A DNA stretch of 64,000 nucleotides from Saprospirales bacterium (GTDB lineage: Bacteria; Bacteroidota; Bacteroidia; Chitinophagales; Saprospiraceae): the NCBI GenBank assembly GCA_016711045.1, contig JADJTT010000011.1, positions 124,001 through 188,000 of the forward strand. The letters are read 5' to 3'. Made by a program: the position numbers and the translations under genes. Shown in pieces: positions 8,456-17,879 of the stretch; the stretch's first letter is position 1; each line of letters starts with the position of its first letter. The notes beneath the pieces are model-generated. The model had not been told where the DNA came from. It did no database searches and saw only the letters and a list, made by a program, of their open reading frames with translations.

Positions 8456-10729
8456 ATGGCAATTGAAAATCTTTCTTTCCCCCTCCTTTATTTCCAGCTT
8501 TCCGACGAGGCAGTATTGGGCATCCTGTTGGGTACCCGGTATCAGGTGATGGAACACGATTTGCGAAAGTTAAAAAAGTCGCTGACCGATTATTTGACGA
8601 AGCAATACAAAAAGACGGCTTCCTATCCGGAAAACGACCTGCACGATGCCAGTTTGCGGATCATTCAGGTAAAAATACCACCTACTTACCGCCATAAAGG
8701 GAAGGCTTTTCAAATGACCAACCAGGTGGAGATTCCGGTTACTGCAGTGGTTGGAAAAAGTTCCTACGGTTATTTCGAATGCTATTTTCCCTTGTTGGAA
8801 GAGGAATTTATTTTTTACGACCCGCAAAGGCTCCACAGCCTGATCAAGAGTTTTGCGACCAATATCCTGTATTCCTTCTCGCCTGAGGAGCTTCACCAAA
8901 TGGCGCAAATGCCCCTGCCCGAACTCGATCAGATTGAACTTCGCGTCAATACGGAACGGGATCCGGTATGGAAGCCCTTCTACTTTGAGCAGCGGAGCCA
9001 AACGCTGGAACGGCTTGCCGAGCCATTTCCATCAGCCAAAGGGGCCCGGCCACACAACGCATTTCCGGAAGCCGCATGGGAAATGGAGGGCATTGTCGAA
9101 CAAGTCATCGAAAAGTTGGCTCACCAACGTGCCAACGTCCTGCTCGTAGGTTCTTCCGGGGTAGGCAAAAGCGCAGTGCTGAAACAGGCCATGCGCAAGA
9201 TCCATACCGACAGCAAACGCCAGAAGCGAAAACGAACGTTTTGGCGGATCATGGCGCAGCGAATCACTGCCACCACCAAATACCTGGGTGAATGGCAGGA
9301 ATTGGTAGAAGAACTGATCCAGGAACTAAAATGGACCAATGGGATACTCTGGGTAGAAGATGTGCTGCAACTACTCACCACCGGAGGGTCTGGGGTGGAG
9401 GACTCCGTTGCCGCCTTTATCCAATCCTACATCCGCCAGGGCGATTTGCAAATCGTGGCGGAGGTCACCCCCGTTCAACTCGACCGCCTGCGGCAATTAT
9501 TGCCGGGCTTCGCCGAGTTGTTTCAGGTCATAGAAATCGCCCCGATGGACGAAAGAACGGTGTTGGGGGTGTTGGAAAAATTTGCCACTTACACCCAACA
9601 GACCCAGGAGATCAGCTTTTCGAATGAAGTGCTTCAGATTGCATTCCGCCTGTTGAAGCGGTATTATCCCTACGAGCAATTTCCGGGTAAGGGCATTAAA
9701 TTCCTCGCCCAATGCGTCAACGAAGCCCGTATCAACGAACAAAAGAAGATCGGAAAGGAAGAGGTGCTGCGGCAATTTTCACAACAAACCGGACTGCCGG
9801 AGATCTTCCTGCGTGACGATCTGTTGCTCGACCAACCGGAATTGCTTCAATACTTCCACAGCCGGATCATCGGGCAGGAAGAGGCGGTAACTCAGCTATG
9901 TAATATCGTAAAGATCTACAAAGCAGGCTTAAACAACCCGGCCAAACCCATTACGACCCTGTTGTTTGCCGGCCCGACAGGGGTTGGCAAAACGGCCAGT
10001 GCCCAGGCATTGGCCGACTATTTCTTTGGGAAAGGGCAACTTAAACGGCCTTTGGTGCGGATTGACATGAGCGAATTCCAAATCCCCGGCGACCTCTCCA
10101 GACTTATCGGTGAAGGGAAAGAAGTGGGGCAGGTCGTCAAAGAGATTCGCGAACGCCCCTTTTCCGTGCTGCTGCTCGATGAAGTGGAAAAAGCGCATTC
10201 TTCCATATATGACGCACTGCTCACCGTGTTGGACGAAGGCGTGTTGGTCGATACCTACGGCCGGGTGACCGATTTTCGCAATACCATCATTATCCTGACC
10301 ACCAACCTGGGGCAAAATCAAAAATCTATCGGATTTAAAAGCACCACTTCCACCGAACGGCAATTTACTTCTGCGGTGGAAAAATACTTCCGCCCGGAGT
10401 TTATCAACCGCCTGGACCAGATGGTCCTGTTCAATTCGCTGGATAAGGAGCACATTGAAAAGATAGCTGAAAAGGAATTGAAAGAATTAGCACTCCGGGA
10501 AGGTATTGCCAAATATCAGATCCGGCTCCAATATTCCCCCAAATTGCTCGATCACCTCGTGCAGGTTGGTTTTGATGAACGGTATGGCGCAAGGCCACTC
10601 CAACGTGCCCTGGAGCAAAATATCGTCTACCCACTCGCAGGGTGGTTGGTTAGAAATCCCATACCTGTGGGCCAAACCTTGTTCCTCGATTTTGAAGGAG
10701 AAGACCTAAAGGTAAAGGTCACACCTTAA
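8456..10729 (+). CDS. Divergent ClpA/ClpC-like double AAA+ ATPase
   Basis: The protein has 757 residues from the ATG at 8456. The first ~205 residues are an unfamiliar domain in place of the Clp N-domain repeats. AAA+ module 1 has Walker A GSSGVGKS (232-239), a KYLGEW segment where Clp D1 pore loops read KYRGEF, and an altered Walker B, WVEDV instead of FIDEI. AAA+ module 2 has Walker A GPTGVGKT (506-513), Walker B LLLDEVEKAH, sensor 1 TTN and sensor 2 GARPL. The usual GYVG pore loop of module 2 is missing: SRLIGEGKEVGQ runs straight on. The tripeptide IGF (625-627) lies where ClpA carries its ClpP-contacting IGL loop. It is therefore an unfoldase-like protein that may still dock on ClpP. It overlaps the convergent lipoprotein gene by 4 bp. 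Confidence 0.85.
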   Translation: MAIENLSFPLLYFQLSDEAVLGILLGTRYQVMEHDLRKLKKSLTDYLTKQYKKTASYPENDLHDASLRIIQVKIPPTYRHKGKAFQMTNQVEIPVTAVVGKSSYGYFECYFPLLEEEFIFYDPQRLHSLIKSFATNILYSFSPEELHQMAQMPLPELDQIELRVNTERDPVWKPFYFEQRSQTLERLAEPFPSAKGARPHNAFPEAAWEMEGIVEQVIEKLAHQRANVLLVGSSGVGKSAVLKQAMRKIHTDSKRQKRKRTFWRIMAQRITATTKYLGEWQELVEELIQELKWTNGILWVEDVLQLLTTGGSGVEDSVAAFIQSYIRQGDLQIVAEVTPVQLDRLRQLLPGFAELFQVIEIAPMDERTVLGVLEKFATYTQQTQEISFSNEVLQIAFRLLKRYYPYEQFPGKGIKFLAQCVNEARINEQKKIGKEEVLRQFSQQTGLPEIFLRDDLLLDQPELLQYFHSRIIGQEEAVTQLCNIVKIYKAGLNNPAKPITTLLFAGPTGVGKTASAQALADYFFGKGQLKRPLVRIDMSEFQIPGDLSRLIGEGKEVGQVVKEIRERPFSVLLLDEVEKAHSSIYDALLTVLDEGVLVDTYGRVTDFRNTIIILTTNLGQNQKSIGFKSTTSTERQFTSAVEKYFRPEFINRLDQMVLFNSLDKEHIEKIAEKELKELALREGIAKYQIRLQYSPKLLDHLVQVGFDERYGARPLQRALEQNIVYPLAGWLVRNPIPVGQTLFLDFEGEDLKVKVTP

Positions 10730-12435
10730 TCGCGTTGGAGCTTGAACACGCCGGATATCTGGTGTTCTAGATTGTCCGAATCTGTCGCTTTTCCGTTGAA
10801 GGAGCCTATTATATAGCCTCCGGGGGGATCAAAACGAGAGATGTTCAACAACAGATCAAGGGCGTTGGTGTTTTGGGCAGACAAATCCCCAAGGGTAAAT
10901 CCTTGGGTGAGCACCTGAAAGGTACCGGGAGTGGTGCCTTCGAAGGTAAGTGCCAGGCCAAGATCCGGTTCGGTAATGGTGGAGAGCCCGCCATTGACCG
11001 CAATATCGGGCGAATCCCCAAATTGCACATTCCCATCCAGGTTGAAGCTGATATATTCGGGGGTATCGTTGCACAGCACCCAATTCCCCATTTCGACCGG
11101 ACTATTTGCCGGAAAAGCTTGAGGCGTTGTTTGGTAGTGACGTACCAGGTCATAACCGATGAGAGTGATCACCTGATCCGGACAAACGGGAAGTTGGGCG
11201 GAAAAAACACCGTCTTTCAGGGGTAGCATTATTTCCTGCTCACTCCACAAAACCTGGATAAACCCTTCGGCTACCGGGGCTCCTTCGCAATCCAGCAATT
11301 TCCCACTTACCGAAACCGCATCATCAGCCGACCACTGGATGGGGGTCAGGCTTACATTGCCGGAAAGGGAAGGCAAGGACTGCGTTTGTTGTATTTCCCC
11401 GCAAAGGTCGAGCAACTTCAGCGTAGCCGGGGTATTTGCCGGGAGGTCGAGCAAAAATTGCCCTTGGTTTTGGGTGGCGCCCTGAGCGAGCAGTAGCCCA
11501 TTCTCCGCTTCTACCCGGATTTGAACGCCGGTGGCCGGGTTCCCTTCCGGGAGGCGAACCCAACCTTTCACCTGGATGAGAGGCGGAGAGGTGGCAATAT
11601 TCCAAAAATAAGATCCTTTTGTAGCGGTAGCTTTATAGTATGGATCCAACACCTCGGTATAGCGTTCGGCGGACGATTGTTCTACCCATGTTCCTTGCTG
11701 TGGCTGGAAGGACCAAAGAGGGATCATAGCCGGGGCCGAAGCATTCATTTCCAGGGGAATAGGAAAGTACAAGTTCATGGTCTTGCCGGGCACGAGTTGG
11801 AGTGGAAGTCCGTTGCCATCCGTAATATCAAGCGCCAGTATTCCGAATGACTGCAAATACCTTTCATTTCCCTCCAAATCGATCCCTTTTGAGCCCAAAG
11901 GCGCCAGTTGGAGAAAGGCCGGATCTGTCGGGTTCAGCAAATGTGCATATACCCTGGCTTCTCCAGTGGCAGGGTCGCCGGTCTGATATTGCAGCGCCTG
12001 AGCCGGAATTTCCATCCCGATCCAGCCCGCCACTGGCCATCCTCCCCCTTCTTCCACCGGAAACGAAACCAGGAGAACTTTCGGAATAAGGGTCATATCC
12101 GCCTGCATTTGGGTTTGTGCCGTCCATGGCAAGCGGTGATATCCCGGAAAATAACCGGGTTTATTTACCTCCAGCATTGCATCCAACTCGGGGGCTTCGG
12201 CATCCGGGAGGTAGAAAAAGCCCGATCCATCGGTGGTGGTCATATTTCCGTGGAAGTCGATCTGTGCATCTGCGAGGGAAGCGCCGTTGAGTGAACGGAC
12301 TTTACCCAACACCGTACCTTTAACCAACATGGGATCGCCGGAATGGAGCTGGGGAACGAATTGATCGACATCTTTCCGGCAGGAAGTGGCGAGCAGGATA
12401 GTGCATAAAAGCAGCAAAGGGTAGTTAATGTCCAT
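10726..12435 (-). CDS. Lipoprotein with carboxypeptidase-regulatory-like repeats
   Basis: The protein has 569 residues. The lipoprotein signal ends LLATSC, with Cys19 as the lipidated residue. At least three segments resemble the carboxypeptidase-D regulatory/transthyretin-like beta-sandwich: about 38-105 (VKGTVLGKVRS...TTDGSGFFYL), about 290-350 (VKGWVRLPEG) and about 375-430 (VSGKLLDCEG). This suggests a cell-surface or periplasmic binding protein. No catalytic residues were recognised. Its stop codon shares the TTAA at 10726-10729 with the stop of the convergent Clp-like gene. Upstream, a 230-bp divergent gap with a large hairpin separates it from the PorV-like gene. Confidence 0.8.
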   Translation of the reverse strand: MDINYPLLLLCTILLATSCRKDVDQFVPQLHSGDPMLVKGTVLGKVRSLNGASLADAQIDFHGNMTTTDGSGFFYLPDAEAPELDAMLEVNKPGYFPGYHRLPWTAQTQMQADMTLIPKVLLVSFPVEEGGGWPVAGWIGMEIPAQALQYQTGDPATGEARVYAHLLNPTDPAFLQLAPLGSKGIDLEGNERYLQSFGILALDITDGNGLPLQLVPGKTMNLYFPIPLEMNASAPAMIPLWSFQPQQGTWVEQSSAERYTEVLDPYYKATATKGSYFWNIATSPPLIQVKGWVRLPEGNPATGVQIRVEAENGLLLAQGATQNQGQFLLDLPANTPATLKLLDLCGEIQQTQSLPSLSGNVSLTPIQWSADDAVSVSGKLLDCEGAPVAEGFIQVLWSEQEIMLPLKDGVFSAQLPVCPDQVITLIGYDLVRHYQTTPQAFPANSPVEMGNWVLCNDTPEYISFNLDGNVQFGDSPDIAVNGGLSTITEPDLGLALTFEGTTPGTFQVLTQGFTLGDLSAQNTNALDLLLNISRFDPPGGYIIGSFNGKATDSDNLEHQISGVFKLQRD

Positions 12436-12509
12436 TCTTTCCGTTCTTTTTAATGCAGATGCACTGAAAAAATAAATCGCTGCTTCACGCGCCTCAGCGT
12501 TTGGACAAA

Positions 12510-12554
12510 AATATTCTACCAGTTGCGGCCGAAGGTCGCAACTGGTAGAATATT
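12510..12554. repeat. Perfect 18-bp inverted repeat in a divergent promoter region
   Basis: The arms 12510-12527 and 12537-12554 are perfectly complementary (AATATTCTACCAGTTGCG and its complement), with a 9-base loop. The hairpin sits between two divergently transcribed genes, where a terminator is not expected. It may be a short palindromic repeat element. Confidence 0.6.
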
Positions 12555-12665
12555 AAATATCAGCGCCGATGGCGGAGACATTTGTTATATTTAATTTTTG
12601 GCATCTTTGCACACCATGAAGAAAAGGGGGGCGTTTTAAACAGGATTAAAAAAGATTGACAGGAT

Positions 12666-13757
12666 ATGAAGAAGGTTTTACCGTTTTTTTTTGGCATTGT
12701 GGTGGCTTGGGGAGTTTCAATCCCTTTGCAGGCACAGAAATACAGCAATGAATTCCTCAATATCGGGATCAGTGCGCGGGCACAGGCGATGGGCAATGCA
12801 GTCATTGCGAGTACCAACGACGTGACGGCGAGCTACTGGAATCCGGCCGGGTTGGCGGCTATTCCCGCAGAAGACGGCCTGCAGATCGGCGCCATGCACG
12901 CCGAATGGTTTGCCGGCATTGGAAAATACGACTATCTCGGTTTTGCCATTCCTTTTGCCAACGGAAAGCGCCGGTTGGGCCTGTCCGTGATCCGTTTTGG
13001 GATCGACGGCATTCCCAATACCCTCAGCTTGTTTGACGACGAGGGCAATGTCAATTACGACAACATCGTGGAGTTCTCTGCCGCCGACTACGCGGTGCTG
13101 GCCGGTATGGGGCAACAAACCTCCTTCCTGGGCGGCAAGCTGGCGCTCGGAGGCAATATCAAGATCATCCACCGCATTATAGGCACCTTTGCCAATTCCT
13201 GGGGTTTTGGACTCGACCTGGCAGCCCGTCTGGAAACGGGAGGCTGGCGTTTTGGCCTGGTAGGCCGCGATATTTCCAGCACCTTCAACGCCTGGAAGGT
13301 CAACTTTACGGAAGAAGAAAAGACGGTGCTCCTGAATACGGGCAATGACCTTCCCGCCATTCAATCGCTGGAGGTGACACGTCCGCAGATCCTGCTAGGG
13401 GCCGGATATCTGTTTCAAAAAGGGAAGGTAAGCCTGCAGCCGGAAGTCAGCCTGCACGTAACTACCGACGGTCGGCGCAACACCCTTGTGTCGGGCGATC
13501 CGTTCAGTATCGACCCCAGCATGGGGTTGGAAGTAGGCTACAATGATTTCGTCTTTGTCCGTGCCGGTATCAACCAATTTCAGGAAGAACAATCCTTCAA
13601 CAAAGGGATGTACTGGTCGTCGCGGCCCAGTATTGGCGTAGGCATGAAACTGGGGGTGTTTACCATAGATTACGCCTATACGGACCTGGGCGACTCTCAA
13701 AACCGCTATTCCCATGTGGTGTCGCTGATGGCAAATCTGAAACCGAAGAAACAGTAG
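12666..13757 (+). CDS. PorV/PorQ family outer-membrane beta-barrel protein
   Basis: The protein has 363 residues with a signal peptide (1-23, ending LQAQ). The N-terminal stretch SARAQAMGNAVIAS...SYWNPAGLA (about 37-65) is the signature of the FadL-like PorV/PorQ barrels. The rest alternates short beta strands with Gly/aromatic content up to a terminal strand. PorV and PorQ in Bacteroidota help T9SS shuttle and attach cargo to the cell surface. This copy could be a paralogue with another transport role. No other T9SS machinery gene is present here, although several probable cargo genes are. The last codon (CAG) and stop (TAG) lie in the heptamer repeat that follows. Confidence 0.82.
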   Translation: MKKVLPFFFGIVVAWGVSIPLQAQKYSNEFLNIGISARAQAMGNAVIASTNDVTASYWNPAGLAAIPAEDGLQIGAMHAEWFAGIGKYDYLGFAIPFANGKRRLGLSVIRFGIDGIPNTLSLFDDEGNVNYDNIVEFSAADYAVLAGMGQQTSFLGGKLALGGNIKIIHRIIGTFANSWGFGLDLAARLETGGWRFGLVGRDISSTFNAWKVNFTEEEKTVLLNTGNDLPAIQSLEVTRPQILLGAGYLFQKGKVSLQPEVSLHVTTDGRRNTLVSGDPFSIDPSMGLEVGYNDFVFVRAGINQFQEEQSFNKGMYWSSRPSIGVGMKLGVFTIDYAYTDLGDSQNRYSHVVSLMANLKPKKQ

Positions 13758-13835
13758 GCAGTCTGCAGTTTGCAGTCTGCAGTGTGCCTACTGCAGACTG
13801 CAAACTGCAGACTGCCTACTGAAGACTGGAGACTG
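13752..13835. repeat. Heptamer repeat element with inverted halves (CAGTCTG type)
   Basis: Twelve consecutive 7-base units can be read: five of CAGTNNG type (CAGTAGG, CAGTCTG, CAGTTTG, CAGTCTG, CAGTGTG), then the complementary type (CAGACTG, CAAACTG, CAGACTG, AAGACTG, GAGACTG) separated by CCTACTG. The two halves can fold into a long hairpin. The first unit contains the last codon and stop of the upstream gene. Confidence 0.8.
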
Positions 13836-13904
13836 AAATGTTAAAGTTTTCAAGAAAATTTAGAGGTACTTTTTCCATCCCGGGAAAATTTCTATATTGT
13901 ACCA

Positions 13905-14100
13905 GCTTTCACACAGGCATCGTTCTTTGTTTTGACTCTACAAAATCCATTGACATACTGGTCAGACTCGACATGTGTAGGGCGGGCCTCAATCTCTTCG
14001 GAGATTCCCTTCGGGGACAAGGGGATTACTGAACCATGGCGGCTGCCTAAGTCCTGTCTTCACGGGGGTCCAAAACGCCCCGCGATGCTTGTGTGAAATT
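13905..14100 (+). ncRNA. Structured RNA, candidate 6S RNA (SsrS-like)
   Basis: Bases 13907-13922 (TTTCACACAGGCATCG) pair with 14083-14098 over 16 bp with a single G-U. This long terminal stem closes a ~190-base RNA followed directly by an intrinsic terminator. Inside are two UUCG-tetraloop hairpins (13991-14006 and 14007-14016), a CGGGG/CCCCG stem (14063-14082) and a CTACA/TGTAG stem (13938-13980). Length, closing stem and terminator fit 6S RNA, which binds the housekeeping RNA polymerase; a Bacteroidota form is known. No protein-coding signal is evident. The existence of a structured RNA is well supported; the 6S identity is inferred from shape only. Confidence 0.55.
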
Positions 14101-14108
14101 TTTCTAAC

Positions 14109-14142
14109 AAAAAAAGACCTGCGGTTTAGCAGGTCTTTTTTT
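14109..14142. terminator. Bidirectional terminator
   Basis: The stem GACCTGC/GCAGGTC (14116-14122 with 14129-14135, loop GGTTTA) is flanked by seven A and seven T residues. It ends the structured RNA on the plus strand and the nucleotidase gene on the minus strand. Confidence 0.9.
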
Positions 14143-14151
14143 GTTTTTGGC

Positions 14152-15726
14152 CTATAAACTTTTCATGTAGGCGACCACTGCCTTTCTTACATCTGACCGC
14201 AGATCACTCTTGTCTTTTGTTTCATGCACGGCTTTGATATCCGGGTGCTCCGGGGTAAAAAAGTCCATGCGGGTTTCTTTGCCTGTGAGCAGGAAACTGG
14301 TTGTAGCGACGCGGTAGATCTTTTGCGGATCGATGGGCTTACCGCCGACCAGCCAATAAGTATCCGTGTCGTTGCGGCTGATATTGGCCCATTGAAGATA
14401 GCCTCCCGTACCCTTGTTCTGAAGCCCGGTTTCGAGCATCTTGGTGAGCAGACCTCCAGTCATTTCCACTTCGGCGATTCCGCCTCCGAAAGGCAGGATA
14501 CGGAATACATCGATGGCCAGTATATCACCTGAAAGTTGGTCATCAATGCGGATGGACCCGCCGTTGAAAAAGGCGCATTCCGATTGAGGTGCGGCGTACA
14601 GCATGGCGTTGGCAATGATCCCTCCAAGGTTGGTCTGCTTATTGCGCACACTTTTTTCCAGGCCATCAAGGGGCTCGGTAGTCCGATAGATCACTTCGTA
14701 GGGTTCATCCACTACCTGCTTGAGGTTATCCTCCTGGATCTTATTCCATTTTCCCACCAGGGCATCCACTGCCGGATCGGAGGGCAAGGCATCGGTGATG
14801 GGCACCAATTCTGCTTCTACGGAAACGGTTTTCAGGTTCTTATCGATCCGCATCCGGACCACATACACCGTTTTTACGTTGGCATCAGCTTTGACGATGG
14901 TGGTCTGTCCTATTTTATCGATGGAGTTATCGTGGTCGTGCCCCCCCAGAATAAGTGGTACAAAAGGGACCATGCCAGCCAGTTTAATATCGTCAAGGCG
15001 TTCCTCGTGGGTTATTCCGATGACCACATCGGTTTGTTCTTTCAAATCGTTGGCCGCTTTGGTGGCCGTTTGGAAAGTATTGAGGTACTGGACATAATCC
15101 TGGGGGTTAGCACCCAGGGTAAGTCCAAAGACCCCGATTCGAGCCTCCGTGCCATCGCCATCGACCACCCGCCAGATAAAGGAGTCGGGGCACTCTTTTT
15201 TTTCACCGTCAACCGTTTTGTGAAAAGGAACCATTTGATCCCCTACCCGTTGACGGACGGTAGTTCCCAGCCAGTAAAAAGCAGACTCATCGAGGCGGGC
15301 CTGCAGTTCATTTTCCTTCACATCAAATTCGTGGTTTCCAAACGTGACCAACTGGACACCTGCGGCATTCATCACTTCTACCATCTGCTTTCCCTTTATC
15401 GATTCGCCGTTGTACTTGAGCGTACCCATGAGCGAAGGACTGAGGAAATCGCCCCCATGCACAAAGAACGTATGGGGGTTTTGGGATTTCAATTTTTTGT
15501 ACAGCGCAGCCACTCTGGCCATACCTCCGGTTTTTCCTCCTTCCAGTGGAGCGATTTCATATACATCGTTGATGTGCAAAAAAACGACCTCGATCTTTCC
15601 GTCATCGGAAGAAGCAGGAACAGCAGATACAGCAGGAGCAGGTGGAGATGGGGACTGGACAGTTTTGGGGGCGCTACAAGAGACCAATGCCCAAAGGAAG
15701 ATTAAATAAAGGATAGTGCGTTGCAT
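14152..15726 (-). CDS. 5'-nucleotidase/UshA-like metallophosphoesterase lipoprotein
   Basis: The protein has 524 residues. The lipoprotein signal ends ALVSC (Cys17), followed by a Pro/Ser linker to about residue 42. The metallophosphoesterase domain carries all the metal-binding motifs in order: HINDVYE (51-57), GGDFLSP, GNHEFD, THEE and GGHDHD. A C-terminal 5'-nucleotidase domain with GGIIANAML and FFNGGSIR supplies the substrate-binding part. The family releases phosphate from nucleotides or nucleotide sugars outside the cytoplasm, using two divalent metals. It is transcribed alone, convergent with the structured RNA. The family is secure; the exact substrate cannot be read. Confidence 0.92.
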   Translation of the reverse strand: MQRTILYLIFLWALVSCSAPKTVQSPSPPAPAVSAVPASSDDGKIEVVFLHINDVYEIAPLEGGKTGGMARVAALYKKLKSQNPHTFFVHGGDFLSPSLMGTLKYNGESIKGKQMVEVMNAAGVQLVTFGNHEFDVKENELQARLDESAFYWLGTTVRQRVGDQMVPFHKTVDGEKKECPDSFIWRVVDGDGTEARIGVFGLTLGANPQDYVQYLNTFQTATKAANDLKEQTDVVIGITHEERLDDIKLAGMVPFVPLILGGHDHDNSIDKIGQTTIVKADANVKTVYVVRMRIDKNLKTVSVEAELVPITDALPSDPAVDALVGKWNKIQEDNLKQVVDEPYEVIYRTTEPLDGLEKSVRNKQTNLGGIIANAMLYAAPQSECAFFNGGSIRIDDQLSGDILAIDVFRILPFGGGIAEVEMTGGLLTKMLETGLQNKGTGGYLQWANISRNDTDTYWLVGGKPIDPQKIYRVATTSFLLTGKETRMDFFTPEHPDIKAVHETKDKSDLRSDVRKAVVAYMKSL

Positions 15727-15842
15727 GGTTGAAAAGGCTTACCCGCCAAGGCAGCGACCAGGACGGGTTGTGTTAAGAATTAAAGATTAATTGTATTTTC
15801 AGGGCCAGGGAATTTTTTTTCAAGATAGAAAAAGATACGGTT

Positions 15843-17804
15843 ATGACTCACGAAACGCCCTCACTTCTTTGGACACCTTCTGCAGCTTTTCGGAAAGGCG
15901 CGCGACTGACGCATTACATGGAGTGGCTGCGCGAAAATAAAGGATTGACATTCAACGATTACGCGTCCATTTGGAAATGGTCTGTAGAAAACCTGGAGGC
16001 GTTTTGGGCCAGTTTATGGGAATATTTTTCCGTAAAAGCCCACGCTCCCTATGAGGAGGTATTGAAAGGAAGTGAAATGCCCGGGTATGAATGGTTTACC
16101 GGTAGCACCCTGAATTATGCCGAACATATATTCCGCGCCCGAAACGATAAAAATCCGGCGATCATTTTTCAATCGGAACGACAGCCGCTCATCGAGATCA
16201 GTTGGGGGGAGATGGAGCGGCAGGTCGCTTCCCTTCGCACACACCTCCAATCGGTCGGAGTGAAAAAAGGGGACCGTGTGGTGGCTTTTATTCCCAATAT
16301 CCCCGAGGCAACGTATGCTTTTTTGGCGACCTGTTCCCTGGGCGCCATCTGGTCGAGTTGCTCGCCCGATTTTGGCGCCAGCAGCGTGCTGGACCGGTTT
16401 CAGCAGATCGAGCCGAAGGTATTGATCGCAGTAGACGGCTATCAATACGGAGGGAAGCCCTTTGACAAACGGGAGATAGTGAAAGAATTGGTCGAACAAT
16501 TGCCTACCCTACAACACGTCATTTACCTTCCTTACCTGAATACCGGGGCCGATGCCCGCGAGATACCAAAGGCAGTTTCATGGCAGGACACCTTCCGCGG
16601 CGATGCGCCGGACCTGCAGTTTGACCCGGTGCCCTTTTCCCATCCCATCTGGGTATTGTATTCCTCTGGCACGACCGGTATTCCGAAAGCCATTACCCAC
16701 TCCCAGGGAGGCGTCTTGATGGAGCATTTCAAATACCTGGCGTTTCACAACGATGTGCACCCCGGGGAGCGTTTTTTCTGGTTCTCCACCACCGGATGGA
16801 TGATGTGGAATTTTGTACAGGCCTCCTTCCTGGCCGGAGCCACCATTGTGTTATACGATGGTAGCCCGGGCTACCCCAATCTGAATGTCATGTGGGAATT
16901 CGCGGAGAAAGCCGGCATTCACCATTTCGGCACCAGCGCGCCATTTCTGGTGGCCTGTATGCGGCAGGGATTGGAGCCCGGGAAGGAAAACGACCTTTCC
17001 ATGCTCCGGTCGATCGGCTCAACGGGGTCTCCCCTCCCACCCGATGCCTTCAAATGGGTATATAATTCGGTAAAAGAAGATTTGTGGTTGTGCTCTATGG
17101 CAGGGGGCACGGATGTGTGCACGGCCTTTATAGGGGGCTGTCCGCTCGAACCCGTATACGAAGGCGAGATCCAATGCCGGGGGCTGGGATGCGCCCTGGA
17201 AGCCTGGGATGATGCAGGCAAGGTGCTAATTGACGAAGTGGGTGAAATGGTGATCATCCGGCCTATGCCTTCCATGCCCGTATTTTTTTGGAATGACCCG
17301 CTGGGCGAGCGCTACAGGGCCAGCTATTTTGAAGATTACCAGGGCATCTGGCGGCACGGCGATTGGGTGAAAGTCACCTCCCGGGGTTCGCTGGTCATTA
17401 CCGGCCGCTCCGACGCCACGCTCAACCGGCAGGGCGTGCGAATCGGTACCGCCGAGATCTATCGCGTCATCGATACGTTCCCCGAGATCAAGGACAGTTT
17501 GATCGTCAATCTGGAGCTTCCGAACGGCGATCACTACATGCCGCTATTCGTATTGATGAATACCGGCCATGAACTGGATGAAGACCTGATCAAGCGGATC
17601 GCCAAGGCATTGCGGGTACAATGCTCTCCCCGCCACGTACCCGACAAGGTTATTGCCGCGCCGGATATTCCTTATACCATCAGTGGTAAGAAGATGGAAG
17701 CGCCGGTGAAGAAGATCCTTTTGGGCATTCCAAAGGAGAAAGCCGCGAATGTAGATTCGATGCGAAATCCGGAGTCTTTGGAGTTTTTTGTGACACAAGA
17801 TTAG
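15843..17804 (+). CDS. Acetoacetate-CoA ligase (acetoacetyl-CoA synthetase)
   Basis: The protein has 653 residues, typical for this ANL-superfamily enzyme, which makes acetoacetyl-CoA from acetoacetate, ATP and CoA. Visible motifs are the N-terminal WxPS segment of the family (LLWTPS), the AMP-binding P-loop YSSGTTGIPKAITH, TGWMMWNF, GSTGSPLP, GGTDVCTAF, GDWV, and the hinge plus C-terminal core ITGRSDATLNRQGVRIG. The catalytic lysine lies in ISGKKMEAPVKKIL, around residue 616. The extra length and the FxWFSTTGWMMWN region distinguish acetoacetate ligases from acetyl-CoA synthetases. The gene stands alone. A 3-oxoacid CoA-transferase is encoded at 59-60 kb, so this genome has two ways to activate 3-oxoacids. 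Confidence 0.92.
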   Translation: MTHETPSLLWTPSAAFRKGARLTHYMEWLRENKGLTFNDYASIWKWSVENLEAFWASLWEYFSVKAHAPYEEVLKGSEMPGYEWFTGSTLNYAEHIFRARNDKNPAIIFQSERQPLIEISWGEMERQVASLRTHLQSVGVKKGDRVVAFIPNIPEATYAFLATCSLGAIWSSCSPDFGASSVLDRFQQIEPKVLIAVDGYQYGGKPFDKREIVKELVEQLPTLQHVIYLPYLNTGADAREIPKAVSWQDTFRGDAPDLQFDPVPFSHPIWVLYSSGTTGIPKAITHSQGGVLMEHFKYLAFHNDVHPGERFFWFSTTGWMMWNFVQASFLAGATIVLYDGSPGYPNLNVMWEFAEKAGIHHFGTSAPFLVACMRQGLEPGKENDLSMLRSIGSTGSPLPPDAFKWVYNSVKEDLWLCSMAGGTDVCTAFIGGCPLEPVYEGEIQCRGLGCALEAWDDAGKVLIDEVGEMVIIRPMPSMPVFFWNDPLGERYRASYFEDYQGIWRHGDWVKVTSRGSLVITGRSDATLNRQGVRIGTAEIYRVIDTFPEIKDSLIVNLELPNGDHYMPLFVLMNTGHELDEDLIKRIAKALRVQCSPRHVPDKVIAAPDIPYTISGKKMEAPVKKILLGIPKEKAANVDSMRNPESLEFFVTQD

Positions 17805-17879
17805 TAAGGGTATTATAATTCCATTAATTTGGTATCCATTTTTCTTTAAATTTTAACCCTCAAAAACCGATGTACACCC

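Noticed and set aside
10726..10729. The 4-bp TTAA overlaps of convergent stop codons (also at 39903-39906) as a special signal.
   Set aside because: TTAA gives TAA on both strands, so such overlaps arise easily by chance in compact genomes.
13838..14032. A 64-codon frame (MLKFSRKFRGTF...).
   Set aside because: It overlaps the structured RNA, has no family resemblance and ends inside its hairpins.
14536..15705. Plus-strand 389-codon frame.
   Set aside because: It is antisense to the nucleotidase gene, which has all family motifs.
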